Shown in pieces: positions 1 to 8,559 of a stretch of 64,000 nt of DNA (position 1 is the first letter of the stretch; every line of letters begins with the position of its first letter). Origin of the DNA: CAVQBP01 sp963740945 (GTDB lineage Bacteria; Bacteroidota; Ignavibacteria; Ignavibacteriales; Ignavibacteriaceae); the NCBI GenBank assembly GCA_963740945.1, contig CAVUGE010000011.1:36807-100806 (forward strand). The letters are read 5' to 3'. A model generated the notes under the pieces. That model was given only the letters and a program-made list of their open reading frames with translations, was not told where the DNA came from and ran no database searches. A program made the translations under genes and the position numbers.

Positions 1-406
1 GTTTAAACCTTTTTGAAAAAGGGATTTCTTTTACTTCTCCGGGATAATTAGTAATCCTGAGAAAATCAAAGATATCACCGTTGATGACCAGCAATGCATT
101 ATCGGTTTTTTTAATTTCATTTGCATATTTAAGAAATCTGTAAAATGAATCATCTGCGAAGAAATTTTCAGTTCCCTGATAAACACCTGCGTAATTTCTC
201 CCGGAGGCAATATGTAAATCGCTTACTACAAAAATTTCTTCACCGTTTAATTCATATTTAACCGGTTTGGTTCTAACCGGAAGAGATTGTTTGAAAAAGG
301 AGCTTTTTTGTTCCTTGTACGTATCTTTATCTACTCTATATTTAGGTGCCAGTCCGCTCTCTTCACAATTAACTAATAATTCCGTGTAGCTATTTCTCTC
401 GTTCAT
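1..406 (-). CDS. Metallophosphoesterase, N-terminal part (cut by window edge)
   Basis: The open frame runs on the minus strand from an ATG at 406 and leaves the window at base 1, giving about 135 residues of the N-terminus. Residues near 60-65 read VVSDLHIASG and residues near 108-114 read NGDIFDF. These are the D-x-H and G-D-x-x-D metal-binding blocks of calcineurin-like metallophosphoesterases, which hydrolyse phosphoesters with a two-metal centre. The substrate cannot be told from this part, and the remaining GNH(D/E) and GHxH blocks would lie outside the window. There is no signal peptide, so the protein is probably cytosolic. This frame was read directly from the sequence. Confidence 0.75.
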   Translation of the reverse strand, partial: MNERNSYTELLVNCEESGLAPKYRVDKDTYKEQKSSFFKQSLPVRTKPVKYELNGEEIFVVSDLHIASGRNYAGVYQGTENFFADDSFYRFLKYANEIKKTDNALLVINGDIFDFLRITNYPGEVKEIPFSKRFK

Positions 407-460
407 TTTAATTCTTATTCGTTTATAAATACGAAGAATCCATACTGTTTTTTATGGCAG

Positions 461-2842
461 TTAATTTTCCTTAACAAATTGAACTGCATAATCTGCGAGT
501 CCCATAACAGTCAATTGAGGATTTACTCCTAGGCTTGTTGGAAAAACACTTGCATCGCATACAAATAAATTATCATAACCGAATGCTTTAAATTCCGAAT
601 TCACAACACCTTTTTCGGGACTATTTGCAATAATGTTTCCACCCTGTGGATGGCCTGTTCCTAAGGTGATTTCACTTGGATCTTTTATATAATTATGAAG
701 TTTTCTCAGTTCATCTTTATTCTTGAATTCATAATACTTAAATGTATTGGGCATTACTGATTCGGCTCCTGCTTCCAGCATAATTTCCCCGGCAAGTTCC
801 AAACCGGCAAGTACAGTTTGAAAATCCTTAGGCGTTGGAGTGTAATCAATTTCCCTATGAGTTAAACCTGCAACCTTCACCGTTGCATTGGATTCCGAAC
901 CTGCTAAAACTCCAACACATGCAAGTTTGTCGTAACGTCTCATATTATTATAGTGATCTTCAAACCACCCGGGCATTGCAGTTGATTGAAACATCGGTGG
1001 ATTGAACCACGATTCCATAATGAATCCTGTATCAGGTAAAATTTTCATGTAATGGGAAATTTGAAGACCATTATATGAATCTATTTTTGTAGGAAATGCG
1101 GCCGTAATTTGAGAACCAACATTAAATGATAAATATTTCCCGGCATTTTTTAATCCGAGATTTGAGTTAAGAAGCAAAATACTTGAAGATATAGCTCCTC
1201 CGGAAACAACAAATGTTCTTCCCTTGATTTTAATTTTTTCCCCGCTGTTAAATTCACACTCAACATAAGAAATTTTATTCCCGCTTTTCTGCAGTTTAAC
1301 TGCTTCACAGCCTGCAATTATTTCAAGACTTTCTTTCCCAAACTTTTGTTGAATTTCTGGCAGAATAGTTGTAAGCATTGAAAGTTTTTTATTGTAGTGG
1401 CATCCGATGTTGCAATAGCCACATCCAACGCATCCTGATATATTTGCATATACGGAACTTGTTACGTTTGGTGCAATATCATAACCAAGCTTTTTACAAC
1501 CTTCTTTAAATAAATAACCTCCGGGATTTAATATTACTGAAGCTTCTTCCATACGATTGGTATGTATTGTGTCCCATACCTTGTTCACAGATTGTAATAC
1601 ACGAGCTTTATCTAAGCCTGTATTAAGACCAGCCGGATGAACCCATTTGTCCAGTACATCTTCCGGCATTTTGAAACATACTGCATTATTAACAACCGTT
1701 GAACCTCCAACACAGCTTCCCTGGAATACAGTAAATCTAAAATCTCGCGCTGCCTGAATTGCACCGTCTTTAAATAACCTGGAAACCATCTCCATTTCAT
1801 TTTCATTAAATGTCTCAGGCTTTTCATGGTTTCCTCTCTCTACCATTAAAACTTTTCTGCCATTTTCAACAAGCCCTTTTGCCAGAACGGATGCTGCAGC
1901 ACCCGATCCAATTATAACAACGTCTCCTTCAATAGTCTGCTGTTGAATATCATTCTCATTTTTTACAAATAACTCAGCTTCTTTTTTATAAGGAGATTTA
2001 TTTAATCTGTCCTTAGTATCTTTTCTTTCAGAAAAAGGAACATACCCGACGGAAGCAAATGTTCTCTTATCATTATAGTAACCTATATAACAAAGCTGTT
2101 TTGCAATTCTTATCATACCCTGTGCAATTTCACGCCAGAATTCAGGCATTAGTCTAGCCTCTATATCACTGTAAAATCTTTTTTTCAGGAAGGCAAGTCT
2201 ATCTTCTGGAGAGATATATGGCAAGGGAGGCTTTAAGGATAATAAAGGATAAAAATATAAGCCCGATGCTACCAGAGCCATTGTCCATTTTGTTTTTGCT
2301 TCAAAAGATTTGAAATAAGTATCAACATTTTGTGCTACTTCTTCACTTGATATTGCTTCCTTGTCACCATAGATAACTACCTCGGCAAGGGCTCTTAAAG
2401 TCTTAAATTGATGAGGTAAAAAGTATTTTAAATTATACCGGGCACATTCGGCTGCATAAAGAAAAAATGAAACTAAAATAGTAGTGAGGAAATAAAAAAT
2501 AATAGAACTAATAATTAGAGTATTAAAGGAAACGGTAAATATCCACATTGAAATAACTTTGCTTGTATTACCCCATATTAGTATACTAGCTAAAATAATT
2601 ACATCTAATACTGATTCCCATACAATTATTTTTATTAACAATATAAATCTTCTTAAATCAGAAACTGCTAGCCAGCAGAATAAAAAATTTATAAAATTTA
2701 GTAAGGTGATATTTATAAGAAATGCGGTGTTTAAGGATTTAGCTGCAAAAAAACTTATTATAAAATAAATAAAACTTAAAGAATATATAACAAGTAGAAT
2801 TTTTAAGAATATTCTAAGAGTTATTTCTTTCTTTGTAAGCAT
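461..2842 (-). CDS. Membrane-anchored GMC-family FAD oxidoreductase
   Basis: The 793-residue protein begins with about four hydrophobic helices (residues 10-34, 38-60, 66-90 and 98-130), followed by a helical linker and then a GMC oxidoreductase core. The FAD-binding Rossmann motif GSGAAAS starts at residue 312. The C-terminal block carries the His731 (GHPQGG) and Asn774 (GVNPQLT) pair expected at the active site. The general layout resembles long-chain alcohol oxidases and cholesterol-oxidase-like enzymes, so oxidation of a lipophilic alcohol at the membrane is a reasonable inference. Cysteines 471, 474, 477 and 481 form a CxxCxxCxxxC pattern like a 4Fe-4S site. AGGAG lies just upstream of the ATG. 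The gene follows the 188-residue ORF on the same strand after 58 bp, so the two are probably cotranscribed. Confidence 0.88.
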   Translation of the reverse strand: MLTKKEITLRIFLKILLVIYSLSFIYFIISFFAAKSLNTAFLINITLLNFINFLFCWLAVSDLRRFILLIKIIVWESVLDVIILASILIWGNTSKVISMWIFTVSFNTLIISSIIFYFLTTILVSFFLYAAECARYNLKYFLPHQFKTLRALAEVVIYGDKEAISSEEVAQNVDTYFKSFEAKTKWTMALVASGLYFYPLLSLKPPLPYISPEDRLAFLKKRFYSDIEARLMPEFWREIAQGMIRIAKQLCYIGYYNDKRTFASVGYVPFSERKDTKDRLNKSPYKKEAELFVKNENDIQQQTIEGDVVIIGSGAAASVLAKGLVENGRKVLMVERGNHEKPETFNENEMEMVSRLFKDGAIQAARDFRFTVFQGSCVGGSTVVNNAVCFKMPEDVLDKWVHPAGLNTGLDKARVLQSVNKVWDTIHTNRMEEASVILNPGGYLFKEGCKKLGYDIAPNVTSSVYANISGCVGCGYCNIGCHYNKKLSMLTTILPEIQQKFGKESLEIIAGCEAVKLQKSGNKISYVECEFNSGEKIKIKGRTFVVSGGAISSSILLLNSNLGLKNAGKYLSFNVGSQITAAFPTKIDSYNGLQISHYMKILPDTGFIMESWFNPPMFQSTAMPGWFEDHYNNMRRYDKLACVGVLAGSESNATVKVAGLTHREIDYTPTPKDFQTVLAGLELAGEIMLEAGAESVMPNTFKYYEFKNKDELRKLHNYIKDPSEITLGTGHPQGGNIIANSPEKGVVNSEFKAFGYDNLFVCDASVFPTSLGVNPQLTVMGLADYAVQFVKEN

Positions 2843-2900
2843 ATCAACTCCTCTTAAAACTTAATACAAAAAATTTATTAAATTTTATAAAATAGAAATT

Positions 2901-3467
2901 TTACCATGGCAGATATTTTATTTCTTCCTTATGCCCTAGCTGGAAATAACAATAAAAAATATTAAGCCAGGGGAATATTCGTAAATAAGCTTTGCATAAA
3001 AGTAATGAATGATCACCTTCATTTGGAAGAACAACAAAATCTCTTATAACTTTGAAAAAACTTAAATACCATTTGTGCATATGAGGGATATCGTAATTAA
3101 AATGAGCAAGATGAATATAAGGCTCGTAAAGCTTTGTAGGCGGTTCATCTTTAACATAAGAAGTGCGAAAATATCCCAGTTGTGTTGGTTTCCCGTCACT
3201 ATTCAATTCCTGTTTCCACTCACCGCGATATTCTTTGCCGTCCTGAATTACAATTTCATTATAACCCATATTTTTGCCGTCTTTTTTCATGAAACCTTTT
3301 TTAAATTTTTTCCCTGAAAGATTACCAATCCATTCATGGTTCCAGCCGCAATAAATATAACCGTTAAGCAATTCTAAATCAGGAGGAGTACCGGTTAGCA
3401 AAATATTTTCCAGTTCTTCTTTTGAGCATTTGGCTAAAGTTTCATAAGTATAAATTTTTGAAGGCAT
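2901..3467 (-). CDS. Unknown protein, likely partner of the GMC oxidoreductase
   Basis: I do not recognise this 188-residue protein with certainty. It has no signal peptide and no convincing membrane helix. It is rich in aromatic residues, with a Trp/Gly-rich middle (residues 40-62 contain CGWNHEWIGNLSGKKFKKGF) that suggests a lipocalin-like or beta-barrel binding fold, though this is only an impression. An AAAGGA sequence precedes the ATG at 3467. It sits 58 bp upstream of the GMC oxidoreductase in the same direction, with no terminator visible between them, so a shared function with that enzyme is inferred from position alone. Confidence 0.6.
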   Translation of the reverse strand: MPSKIYTYETLAKCSKEELENILLTGTPPDLELLNGYIYCGWNHEWIGNLSGKKFKKGFMKKDGKNMGYNEIVIQDGKEYRGEWKQELNSDGKPTQLGYFRTSYVKDEPPTKLYEPYIHLAHFNYDIPHMHKWYLSFFKVIRDFVVLPNEGDHSLLLCKAYLRIFPWLNIFYCYFQLGHKEEIKYLPW

Positions 3468-3983
3468 GTTTTGATCCTTTCTTTATTCATAAAAATAAAA
3501 AGAAAACAATTTTAAATGCTACAAGCTTCAGGGATTACTAAAACCAGTATGAAATAATTTTTGAAATATGTAATGAGCTAAAAAAAACGGGATAGGATAT
3601 ATAATTAAAGTTTTGATTTAAAAAGTACTAATCAGGAACTATAAATCTTTTAATACTAAAAACTCTAACTTAAGAAAAGGAAAAAGAACTAATAAAAGGT
3701 ATTTTAATTTATTTATTTAGTTTAACTTACAAAGCAGTATATATTAAGTCAAGAAGAAACTTTCAAAACCTTGAAATAATTAATATAAATTTTTCTAAAT
3801 CATACTTATCTTGGATATTACGATATTTTTATTAATTAAAAGTCATTTTTTTACTATTTTGATTACTAAATTATTTCTATTTTCAATTTTTAGATTAATA
3901 AAAATTTCTGCTTTGTCTATTCCATTTCTCAAGGGTGTTTCGGGGAAGTAATTTTCTTATAAAAATTTATTGGAGGTACTCTA
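3468..3983. other. AT-rich divergent intergenic region
   Basis: This 516 bp gap separates two divergent genes and must hold promoters for both. It is very AT-rich, and no ORF, RNA gene, strong hairpin or clear -35/-10 pair can be supported by eye. Confidence 0.5.
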
Positions 3984-4724
3984 ATGTTTAAAAAAGCTCT
4001 AATCAAATTTATGATGTTCCTAGTTATTCCGGTGTTTCTCTTTGCTCAGATCCCGGATCATTTTACTAATTTAACAGTTTTATCAAAAACAATTTCAAAA
4101 GATGATTTAATAGGTGTGATGAGAAATTTTACTGAGGGTTTGGGAGTCAGGTGCAACTTTTGTCATGTAGGTGAGGAGGGAAAACCAATAAGTACATATG
4201 ATTTTGCTTCCGATGATAAGGATAATAAAAGAATAGCAAGGGTTATGCTGAAGATGACGAACAATATTAATGATGATTATATTGCCCAGCTCAAAGATTT
4301 TGGCGAAAATATAATTGAAGTAAAATGTGTAACGTGCCATCACGGAGTAAAACAGCCTAAAACATTAGCGCAAGATTTAATGGGGGTAATTAAAAGAAAA
4401 GGTGTAGATGAAGCAGTAAATACATATCATGATCTATATAAACAATACTACGGCGGGTTTTCATATAATTTCAAAGATAACTCTCTTTCGGAATTAATAC
4501 ATATGCTTATTGAGGATAAAAATTATGATGCGGCCGTAAAAATAAGCAATCTTAATATTGAGATGTATCCGAATTCAGGGTTGGCTTATTTTGCTTTAGG
4601 AGAGTCTTATGAAGCAAGCGGCGATAAAACGAAGGCAGTAGAAAATATTAAAAAGGCTATTGAACTTTCACCCGGTAACATGATGTTTGACAGGAAACTT
4701 AAGCAGCTGGAATCGTCACAATGA
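3984..4724 (+). CDS. Di-haem cytochrome c of reaction-centre type with C-terminal TPR
   Basis: The 246-residue protein starts with a signal peptide ending near residue 22 (FLFAQ), so it is exported. Two c-type haem sites are visible: CNFCH at residues 57-61 and CVTCH at 115-119. The stretch around the first site (VMRNFTEGLGVRCNFCHVG) is typical of proteins related to the photosynthetic reaction-centre cytochrome c subunit (CytoC_RC), here in a short two-haem form found in many non-phototrophs. Residues about 180-245 form one or two TPR units (LAYFALGESYEASGDKTKAVENIKKAIELSP region), suggesting protein contacts. A periplasmic electron-transfer or docking role is inferred. GGAGG precedes the ATG. 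No photosynthesis gene is nearby. Confidence 0.85.
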   Translation: MFKKALIKFMMFLVIPVFLFAQIPDHFTNLTVLSKTISKDDLIGVMRNFTEGLGVRCNFCHVGEEGKPISTYDFASDDKDNKRIARVMLKMTNNINDDYIAQLKDFGENIIEVKCVTCHHGVKQPKTLAQDLMGVIKRKGVDEAVNTYHDLYKQYYGGFSYNFKDNSLSELIHMLIEDKNYDAAVKISNLNIEMYPNSGLAYFALGESYEASGDKTKAVENIKKAIELSPGNMMFDRKLKQLESSQ

Positions 4725-4788
4725 GTTAATACTATTGTTTTATTTCCCCATACTTGCCGTTGGATTTAGAGCCTTTGTGTGAATATCA

Positions 4789-4816
4789 TTAACCAATGGA
4801 TTTATCCCTTGGTTAA
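4789..4816. terminator. Inverted repeat between convergent genes
   Basis: TTAACCAA at 4789-4796 is matched by TTGGTTAA at 4809-4816 with a 12-base loop, a perfect 8 bp stem. It lies between the end of the cytochrome gene and the end of the convergent gene at 4996, where a bidirectional terminator would be expected. There is no T-tract, so terminator function is uncertain. Confidence 0.35.
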
Positions 4817-4995
4817 ACGGGAAAATTAAGCCCCTCCCAACGCTTTTTCTATATTTTCACACAACCTCTTTATCCAACGGATATCGTCTTAAACAAAGGT
4901 CAATACCAGTCTTTAATTCCAACAACAAGTGATATTAAGCTTATATATGATATTTACAGGCTCAAAAGTAAAGTGTTAACCTTTACGTCCGGCGA

Positions 4996-5748
4996 TTATA
5001 TAGATACTTTAGTAAGTACTTCTTCAGAAGTATGCTTTAATATTCCCGTCTTACGGGTCTCGCTTCTGTGGCCACGTCGGTCTTCTTTAGCGAAGCTTTT
5101 CTTTTTTTCTATTGATCCAAAAACCTGGCTCCATTTACCGTTTTTAAAAATTATTTGATAACCTCCCGACAGAATCTCGAAAGGTTTTCTGACTTTGTTC
5201 ATCTCATCGAATTTTACAGAACCGGCTTTATGAAAGACTTCAAAATAGGCAGGATAAACAAAATCACTCATAGGAATTCTATTAACATCAAACGTCAAAG
5301 CCTCAACAGGATCGGCACTTTCGTATGCGTAAATTGTTTTGGGATCAGGGCCTGTTGTCATCAAATTAATAGCAGGATCAACAAGCATTTCAACGAGTTC
5401 ATGTGATGCCGATACACTAACAAGATCATGGTTTTGCAATGTTGTTTTAACGAATACTTTGGAAAGCGGCAATCCGGATGGTGTAAGATCATGGTAAGCA
5501 AGAGCACCCGGCTGATCGGCATCATCTAAAAAAACTATTGCCCAGGCATTTTTAATAAAACTCTTAGATTTTACCAATTTTGCAGGAGTACCCCATACAG
5601 GAGCTACATAATTATCCACATATGCCTGCATTGCAGAAATTAGATCATGTAAATCTACTCCCATATCAACAGTAGCTTTATTAAAACATGCAATTGTCGG
5701 AATTATCCCCTGGTTAAATGCACCGAAGGTAGGTTTATTTGTTTTCAT
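4996..5748 (-). CDS. Unknown protein with SHELVE motif (putative metalloprotease-like)
   Basis: This 250-residue protein has no signal peptide. Its clearest feature is SASHELVEMLVDP at residues 113-125, followed by acidic and aromatic blocks (YESADPVEAL near 142-151, SDFVYPAYFEVF near 167-178). I recall the pattern SHE-x-x-E-x-x-x-DP followed by a Y-E-x-x-D-P-x-E segment from uncharacterised proteins that may bind zinc through the histidine and glutamates, but the classical HExxH second histidine is missing. The last 35 residues are very basic and may be disordered. AAGGAG lies upstream of the ATG. No enzymatic function is claimed. Confidence 0.65.
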   Translation of the reverse strand: MKTNKPTFGAFNQGIIPTIACFNKATVDMGVDLHDLISAMQAYVDNYVAPVWGTPAKLVKSKSFIKNAWAIVFLDDADQPGALAYHDLTPSGLPLSKVFVKTTLQNHDLVSVSASHELVEMLVDPAINLMTTGPDPKTIYAYESADPVEALTFDVNRIPMSDFVYPAYFEVFHKAGSVKFDEMNKVRKPFEILSGGYQIIFKNGKWSQVFGSIEKKKSFAKEDRRGHRSETRKTGILKHTSEEVLTKVSI

Positions 5749-6125
5749 TATAACTCCTTTTTATTATAGTGGATAAATAATTACATAAGTATCAATACTT
5801 AACCTATGCCGCCGGCGGCCATAAAAAATCAGATAAGGAATTATTGACAAGAAAAATAATTCGTAAGAACAGTGTTGGATGAAGTCATCCGTATAATAGA
5901 AGAGATATGTTTACAGTGGAATATTATTAATTGGGTGATCTATTGTCAAGAGAAATTTACTTTTATGTAATTCGAGCAATCATTAATCACAAGCTTCTGA
6001 TATAGTAAAGAGAGCCTAATATTATGATAACCCTTCTTTATCAGGAAGCAGGACAGTTCACTTCGTCAGAATGACAGTTGTGCGTAACATGAGCACAAAA
6101 TAAAACCTAAAACTAAAGTTCTGTT
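5749..6125. other. Intergenic region with GC-rich palindrome and repeat fragment
   Basis: This 377 bp gap holds no ORF. At 5808-5819 is GCCGCCGGCGGC, a perfect 12 bp palindrome that stands out in AT-rich DNA. Near 6050-6080 is a fragment reading CTTCGTCAGAATGACA, which resembles the ends of interspersed repeats such as the one at 10,979-11,103. Nothing else is evident. Confidence 0.5.
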
Positions 6126-6914
6126 TTAGAAGCTCTTTAAAAAAGGTATAGTGTTACTTAAGCTGAATATGAGTATTTTCCATAAAATCCATAGACCGAA
6201 TACTAAGGCAAAATATTTGCCCATTGACCTGGATTTGAACATCTTTGCCAGTCCAATACTTAGAATGGCAAAACTCCAGATGGTTATTACATCAATAAAA
6301 GAGAGAAGCCATCCTCCGAGAGATGATTTATCCATTCCGATTAAAGATGTAAGACTAACATCCTGAACCATTCTTCCTAAGATTATACTTGCAACTGTTG
6401 CCAGAATAATTTGAAGCATGGCTATATATCCGGTGAGTCCGTTTGCAACCAGTGCAGATACATAGTTTCCATCTCCTTTTAATGCAAATCTGCAAAAGAG
6501 GAAATATACACCGGTAATTATGAGAAAAAATATAAAACCAAATATTAGAGTTGAAACTGAACGGATTATCACCATAGCTGAGCCGGTCATAAACTGTGAT
6601 TGTTTGTCTGCCTGTTCCTGAGTTATCTTGCCTTCATCTACCATTTTTTGAACAGTTTCTCTCTGTTTCTGCTGCATTTGATAGCTTATCTCGGGATTAT
6701 TAAATAAGATGAATTGAGAAATAATCGAAAGTATAAGGAGTAAAATTACCGGTAAAATCCAATCAATAGTTCGAAGTGGGAATTTTGAAGTAGTTTCAAA
6801 AGTTTTAGCCGGTTCTGAAAAAACCCCTGCAATTTTATCCGAATGACTTAATTCTATTTCCCCGGAATCTGGCGAGGAATTTGGTGAGTTTAAATCATTT
6901 GTAAAATTATCCAT
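6126..6914 (-). CDS. Yip1-domain membrane protein
   Basis: The 262-residue protein has a polar N-terminus of about 45 residues and then around five membrane helices (about 52-70, 120-142, 158-180, 200-225 and 235-255). The block FSEPAKTFETTSKFPLRTIDWILP just before the first helix, and the arrangement of helices, fit bacterial Yip1-family (PF04893) integral membrane proteins, whose function in bacteria is poorly known. A soluble loop between helices 1 and 2 contains a Gln-rich coiled stretch (residues 78-108). TTGGAGGG precedes the ATG. It is divergent from tryptophanase, with 110 bp between the starts. Confidence 0.75.
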   Translation of the reverse strand: MDNFTNDLNSPNSSPDSGEIELSHSDKIAGVFSEPAKTFETTSKFPLRTIDWILPVILLLILSIISQFILFNNPEISYQMQQKQRETVQKMVDEGKITQEQADKQSQFMTGSAMVIIRSVSTLIFGFIFFLIITGVYFLFCRFALKGDGNYVSALVANGLTGYIAMLQIILATVASIILGRMVQDVSLTSLIGMDKSSLGGWLLSFIDVITIWSFAILSIGLAKMFKSRSMGKYFALVFGLWILWKILIFSLSNTIPFLKSF

Positions 6915-7024
6915 TTACCCTCCAAATAATATTTTGAACAGAAGTAAATTATTCATAGTTTTTTTCAAAGGCAATAAAAATATTTGCAAAATACATATAT
7001 GTCCAAAATAAAAGTTAGAAGAAT

Positions 7025-8395
7025 ATGAAAACTATAATTGAGCCATTCAAAATAAAATCAGTCGAACCAATAAGATTCACTACCAAAGAGGAAAGAAAGA
7101 AAATCCTAAGTGAAGCAGGGTACAATCCTTTTTTAATACATGCCGATGATGTTTTAATTGATTTATTAACCGACAGCGGAACATCTGCAATGAGTTCAAA
7201 ACAGTGGGCGGGGATAATGGAAGGGGATGAATCGTATGCAGGTTCAAAAAGTTTTTACCGGTTTGAATCGGTTGTGAAAAAAATAACCGGAATGGAACAT
7301 ATTATCCCTACACACCAGGGAAGAGCGTCCGAGAAAATTCTTTTCTTTATTGTCGGCGGTACCGGAAAATATTTCCCGAATAATACTCATTTCGATACAA
7401 CGAGAGCTAATATTGAATTTACAGGAGCCGAAGCGAATGATTTTCTAACAGAAGTTGGAAAACATCCGGAAATAAGAGCAGATTTTAAGGGTAACATGGA
7501 TGTAGAGAAACTTGAAAAGTTTATTAAAGAAAAAGGAGCTGAAAATATCCCGTTAGTGATGATAACAGTAACAAATAATTCAGGCGGGGGGCAGCCTGTT
7601 TCAATGCAAAATATTAAGGAAGTAAAGAAGGTATGTAAAAATTATAATATTCCTTTATTCCTTGACGCATGCAGATTTGCGGAAAATGCTTATTTTATAA
7701 AAAAAAGAGAAGCTGGTTATGCTGAAAAATCAGTTCTTGAAATAGCGCAGGAAATGTTTTCTTATGCTGATGGTGCAACTATGAGTGCTAAGAAAGACGG
7801 GCTTGCCAATATAGGAGGTTTTCTTGCATTAAATGATGATGATCTTGCGATGAAATGCAGAAATCTTTTAATTGTTACGGAGGGATTTCCCACATACGGG
7901 GGATTAGCAGGAAGAGACTTAGAAGCAGTTGCTCAAGGCCTTGACGAAGTTCTTGACGAACATTATCTTCATTATAGAATTAGGAGTGTAGAATACTTAG
8001 GTGAGAAACTGGTCGATGCCGGTGTCCCTATTATAGAACCACCCGGCGGACATGCAATTTATATTGATGCTAAAAGATTTTTACCGGATATTCCGCTGGA
8101 ACAATTTCCCGGACAATCGATTGTTTGTGAATTATATATTGAAGGAGGTATTAGGGGCGTAGAAATCGGCAGTATTATGTTTGGTAAATACGATTCAAAT
8201 GGGAAATTAATCCCGCCTCCGATGGAACTTGTAAGACTAGCTATTCCAAGGAGGGTTTATACCCAAAGTCATATTGATTATGTTCTGGAAATTATTCTTG
8301 AAGTATTTGAAAAACGGAATACTCTAAGAGGTTATAAAATTACATATCAGGCACCGATGTTAAGGCATTTTACGGCAAGGTTTGAGAAGGTCTGA
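7025..8395 (+). CDS. tnaA: Tryptophanase (tryptophan indole-lyase)
   Basis: This 456-residue PLP enzyme belongs to the beta-eliminating lyases that split tryptophan to indole, pyruvate and ammonia, or tyrosine to phenol. The PLP lysine is Lys257 in SAKKDG (254-259), and THQGR at 96-100 binds the cofactor phosphate. Three positions separate the two activities. Tyrosine phenol-lyase has Thr124, Arg381 and Phe448, whereas this protein has Asp124, Ile381 and His448 (LRHFTA), as in E. coli TnaA (Asp137, His463). Tryptophanase is therefore much the better call, although overall length matches tyrosine phenol-lyase. The gene appears monocistronic, and no TnaC-like leader peptide is evident in the short upstream gap. 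The ribosome site is weak (AGAAG). Confidence 0.92.
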   Translation: MKTIIEPFKIKSVEPIRFTTKEERKKILSEAGYNPFLIHADDVLIDLLTDSGTSAMSSKQWAGIMEGDESYAGSKSFYRFESVVKKITGMEHIIPTHQGRASEKILFFIVGGTGKYFPNNTHFDTTRANIEFTGAEANDFLTEVGKHPEIRADFKGNMDVEKLEKFIKEKGAENIPLVMITVTNNSGGGQPVSMQNIKEVKKVCKNYNIPLFLDACRFAENAYFIKKREAGYAEKSVLEIAQEMFSYADGATMSAKKDGLANIGGFLALNDDDLAMKCRNLLIVTEGFPTYGGLAGRDLEAVAQGLDEVLDEHYLHYRIRSVEYLGEKLVDAGVPIIEPPGGHAIYIDAKRFLPDIPLEQFPGQSIVCELYIEGGIRGVEIGSIMFGKYDSNGKLIPPPMELVRLAIPRRVYTQSHIDYVLEIILEVFEKRNTLRGYKITYQAPMLRHFTARFEKV

Positions 8396-8440
8396 AAGGA
8401 TTACAAGATTAGCAAGATTACAAGATTATTGGAAGAAGGA
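8396..8440. repeat. ATTACAAGATT-type short repeats
   Basis: After tnaA the sequence repeats GATTACAAGATTAGCAAGA and ATTACAAGATTATT. A related ATTACAAGATT block recurs between rpsC and rplP at 52,889-52,925. These look like a dispersed simple intergenic repeat of this genome. Confidence 0.5.
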
Positions 8441-8559
8441 ATACTAGATACGGGATACCGGATGCCAGACACATATCTTCAACATAGTGACTGGTGTTAG
8501 CTTTTGGAGAATAAAGCCGGAATCTGATATACCGAATGGGGTAGGTGATTTGTAAAATC

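Noticed and set aside
7025..8395. Tyrosine phenol-lyase identity
   Set aside because: Length fits, but all three substrate-selecting residues are those of tryptophanase.
8545..8559. GTG start of pbpC
   Set aside because: The ATG at 8560 has better spacing to AGGTGA and gives a typical MKKHIKKY membrane-anchor start.
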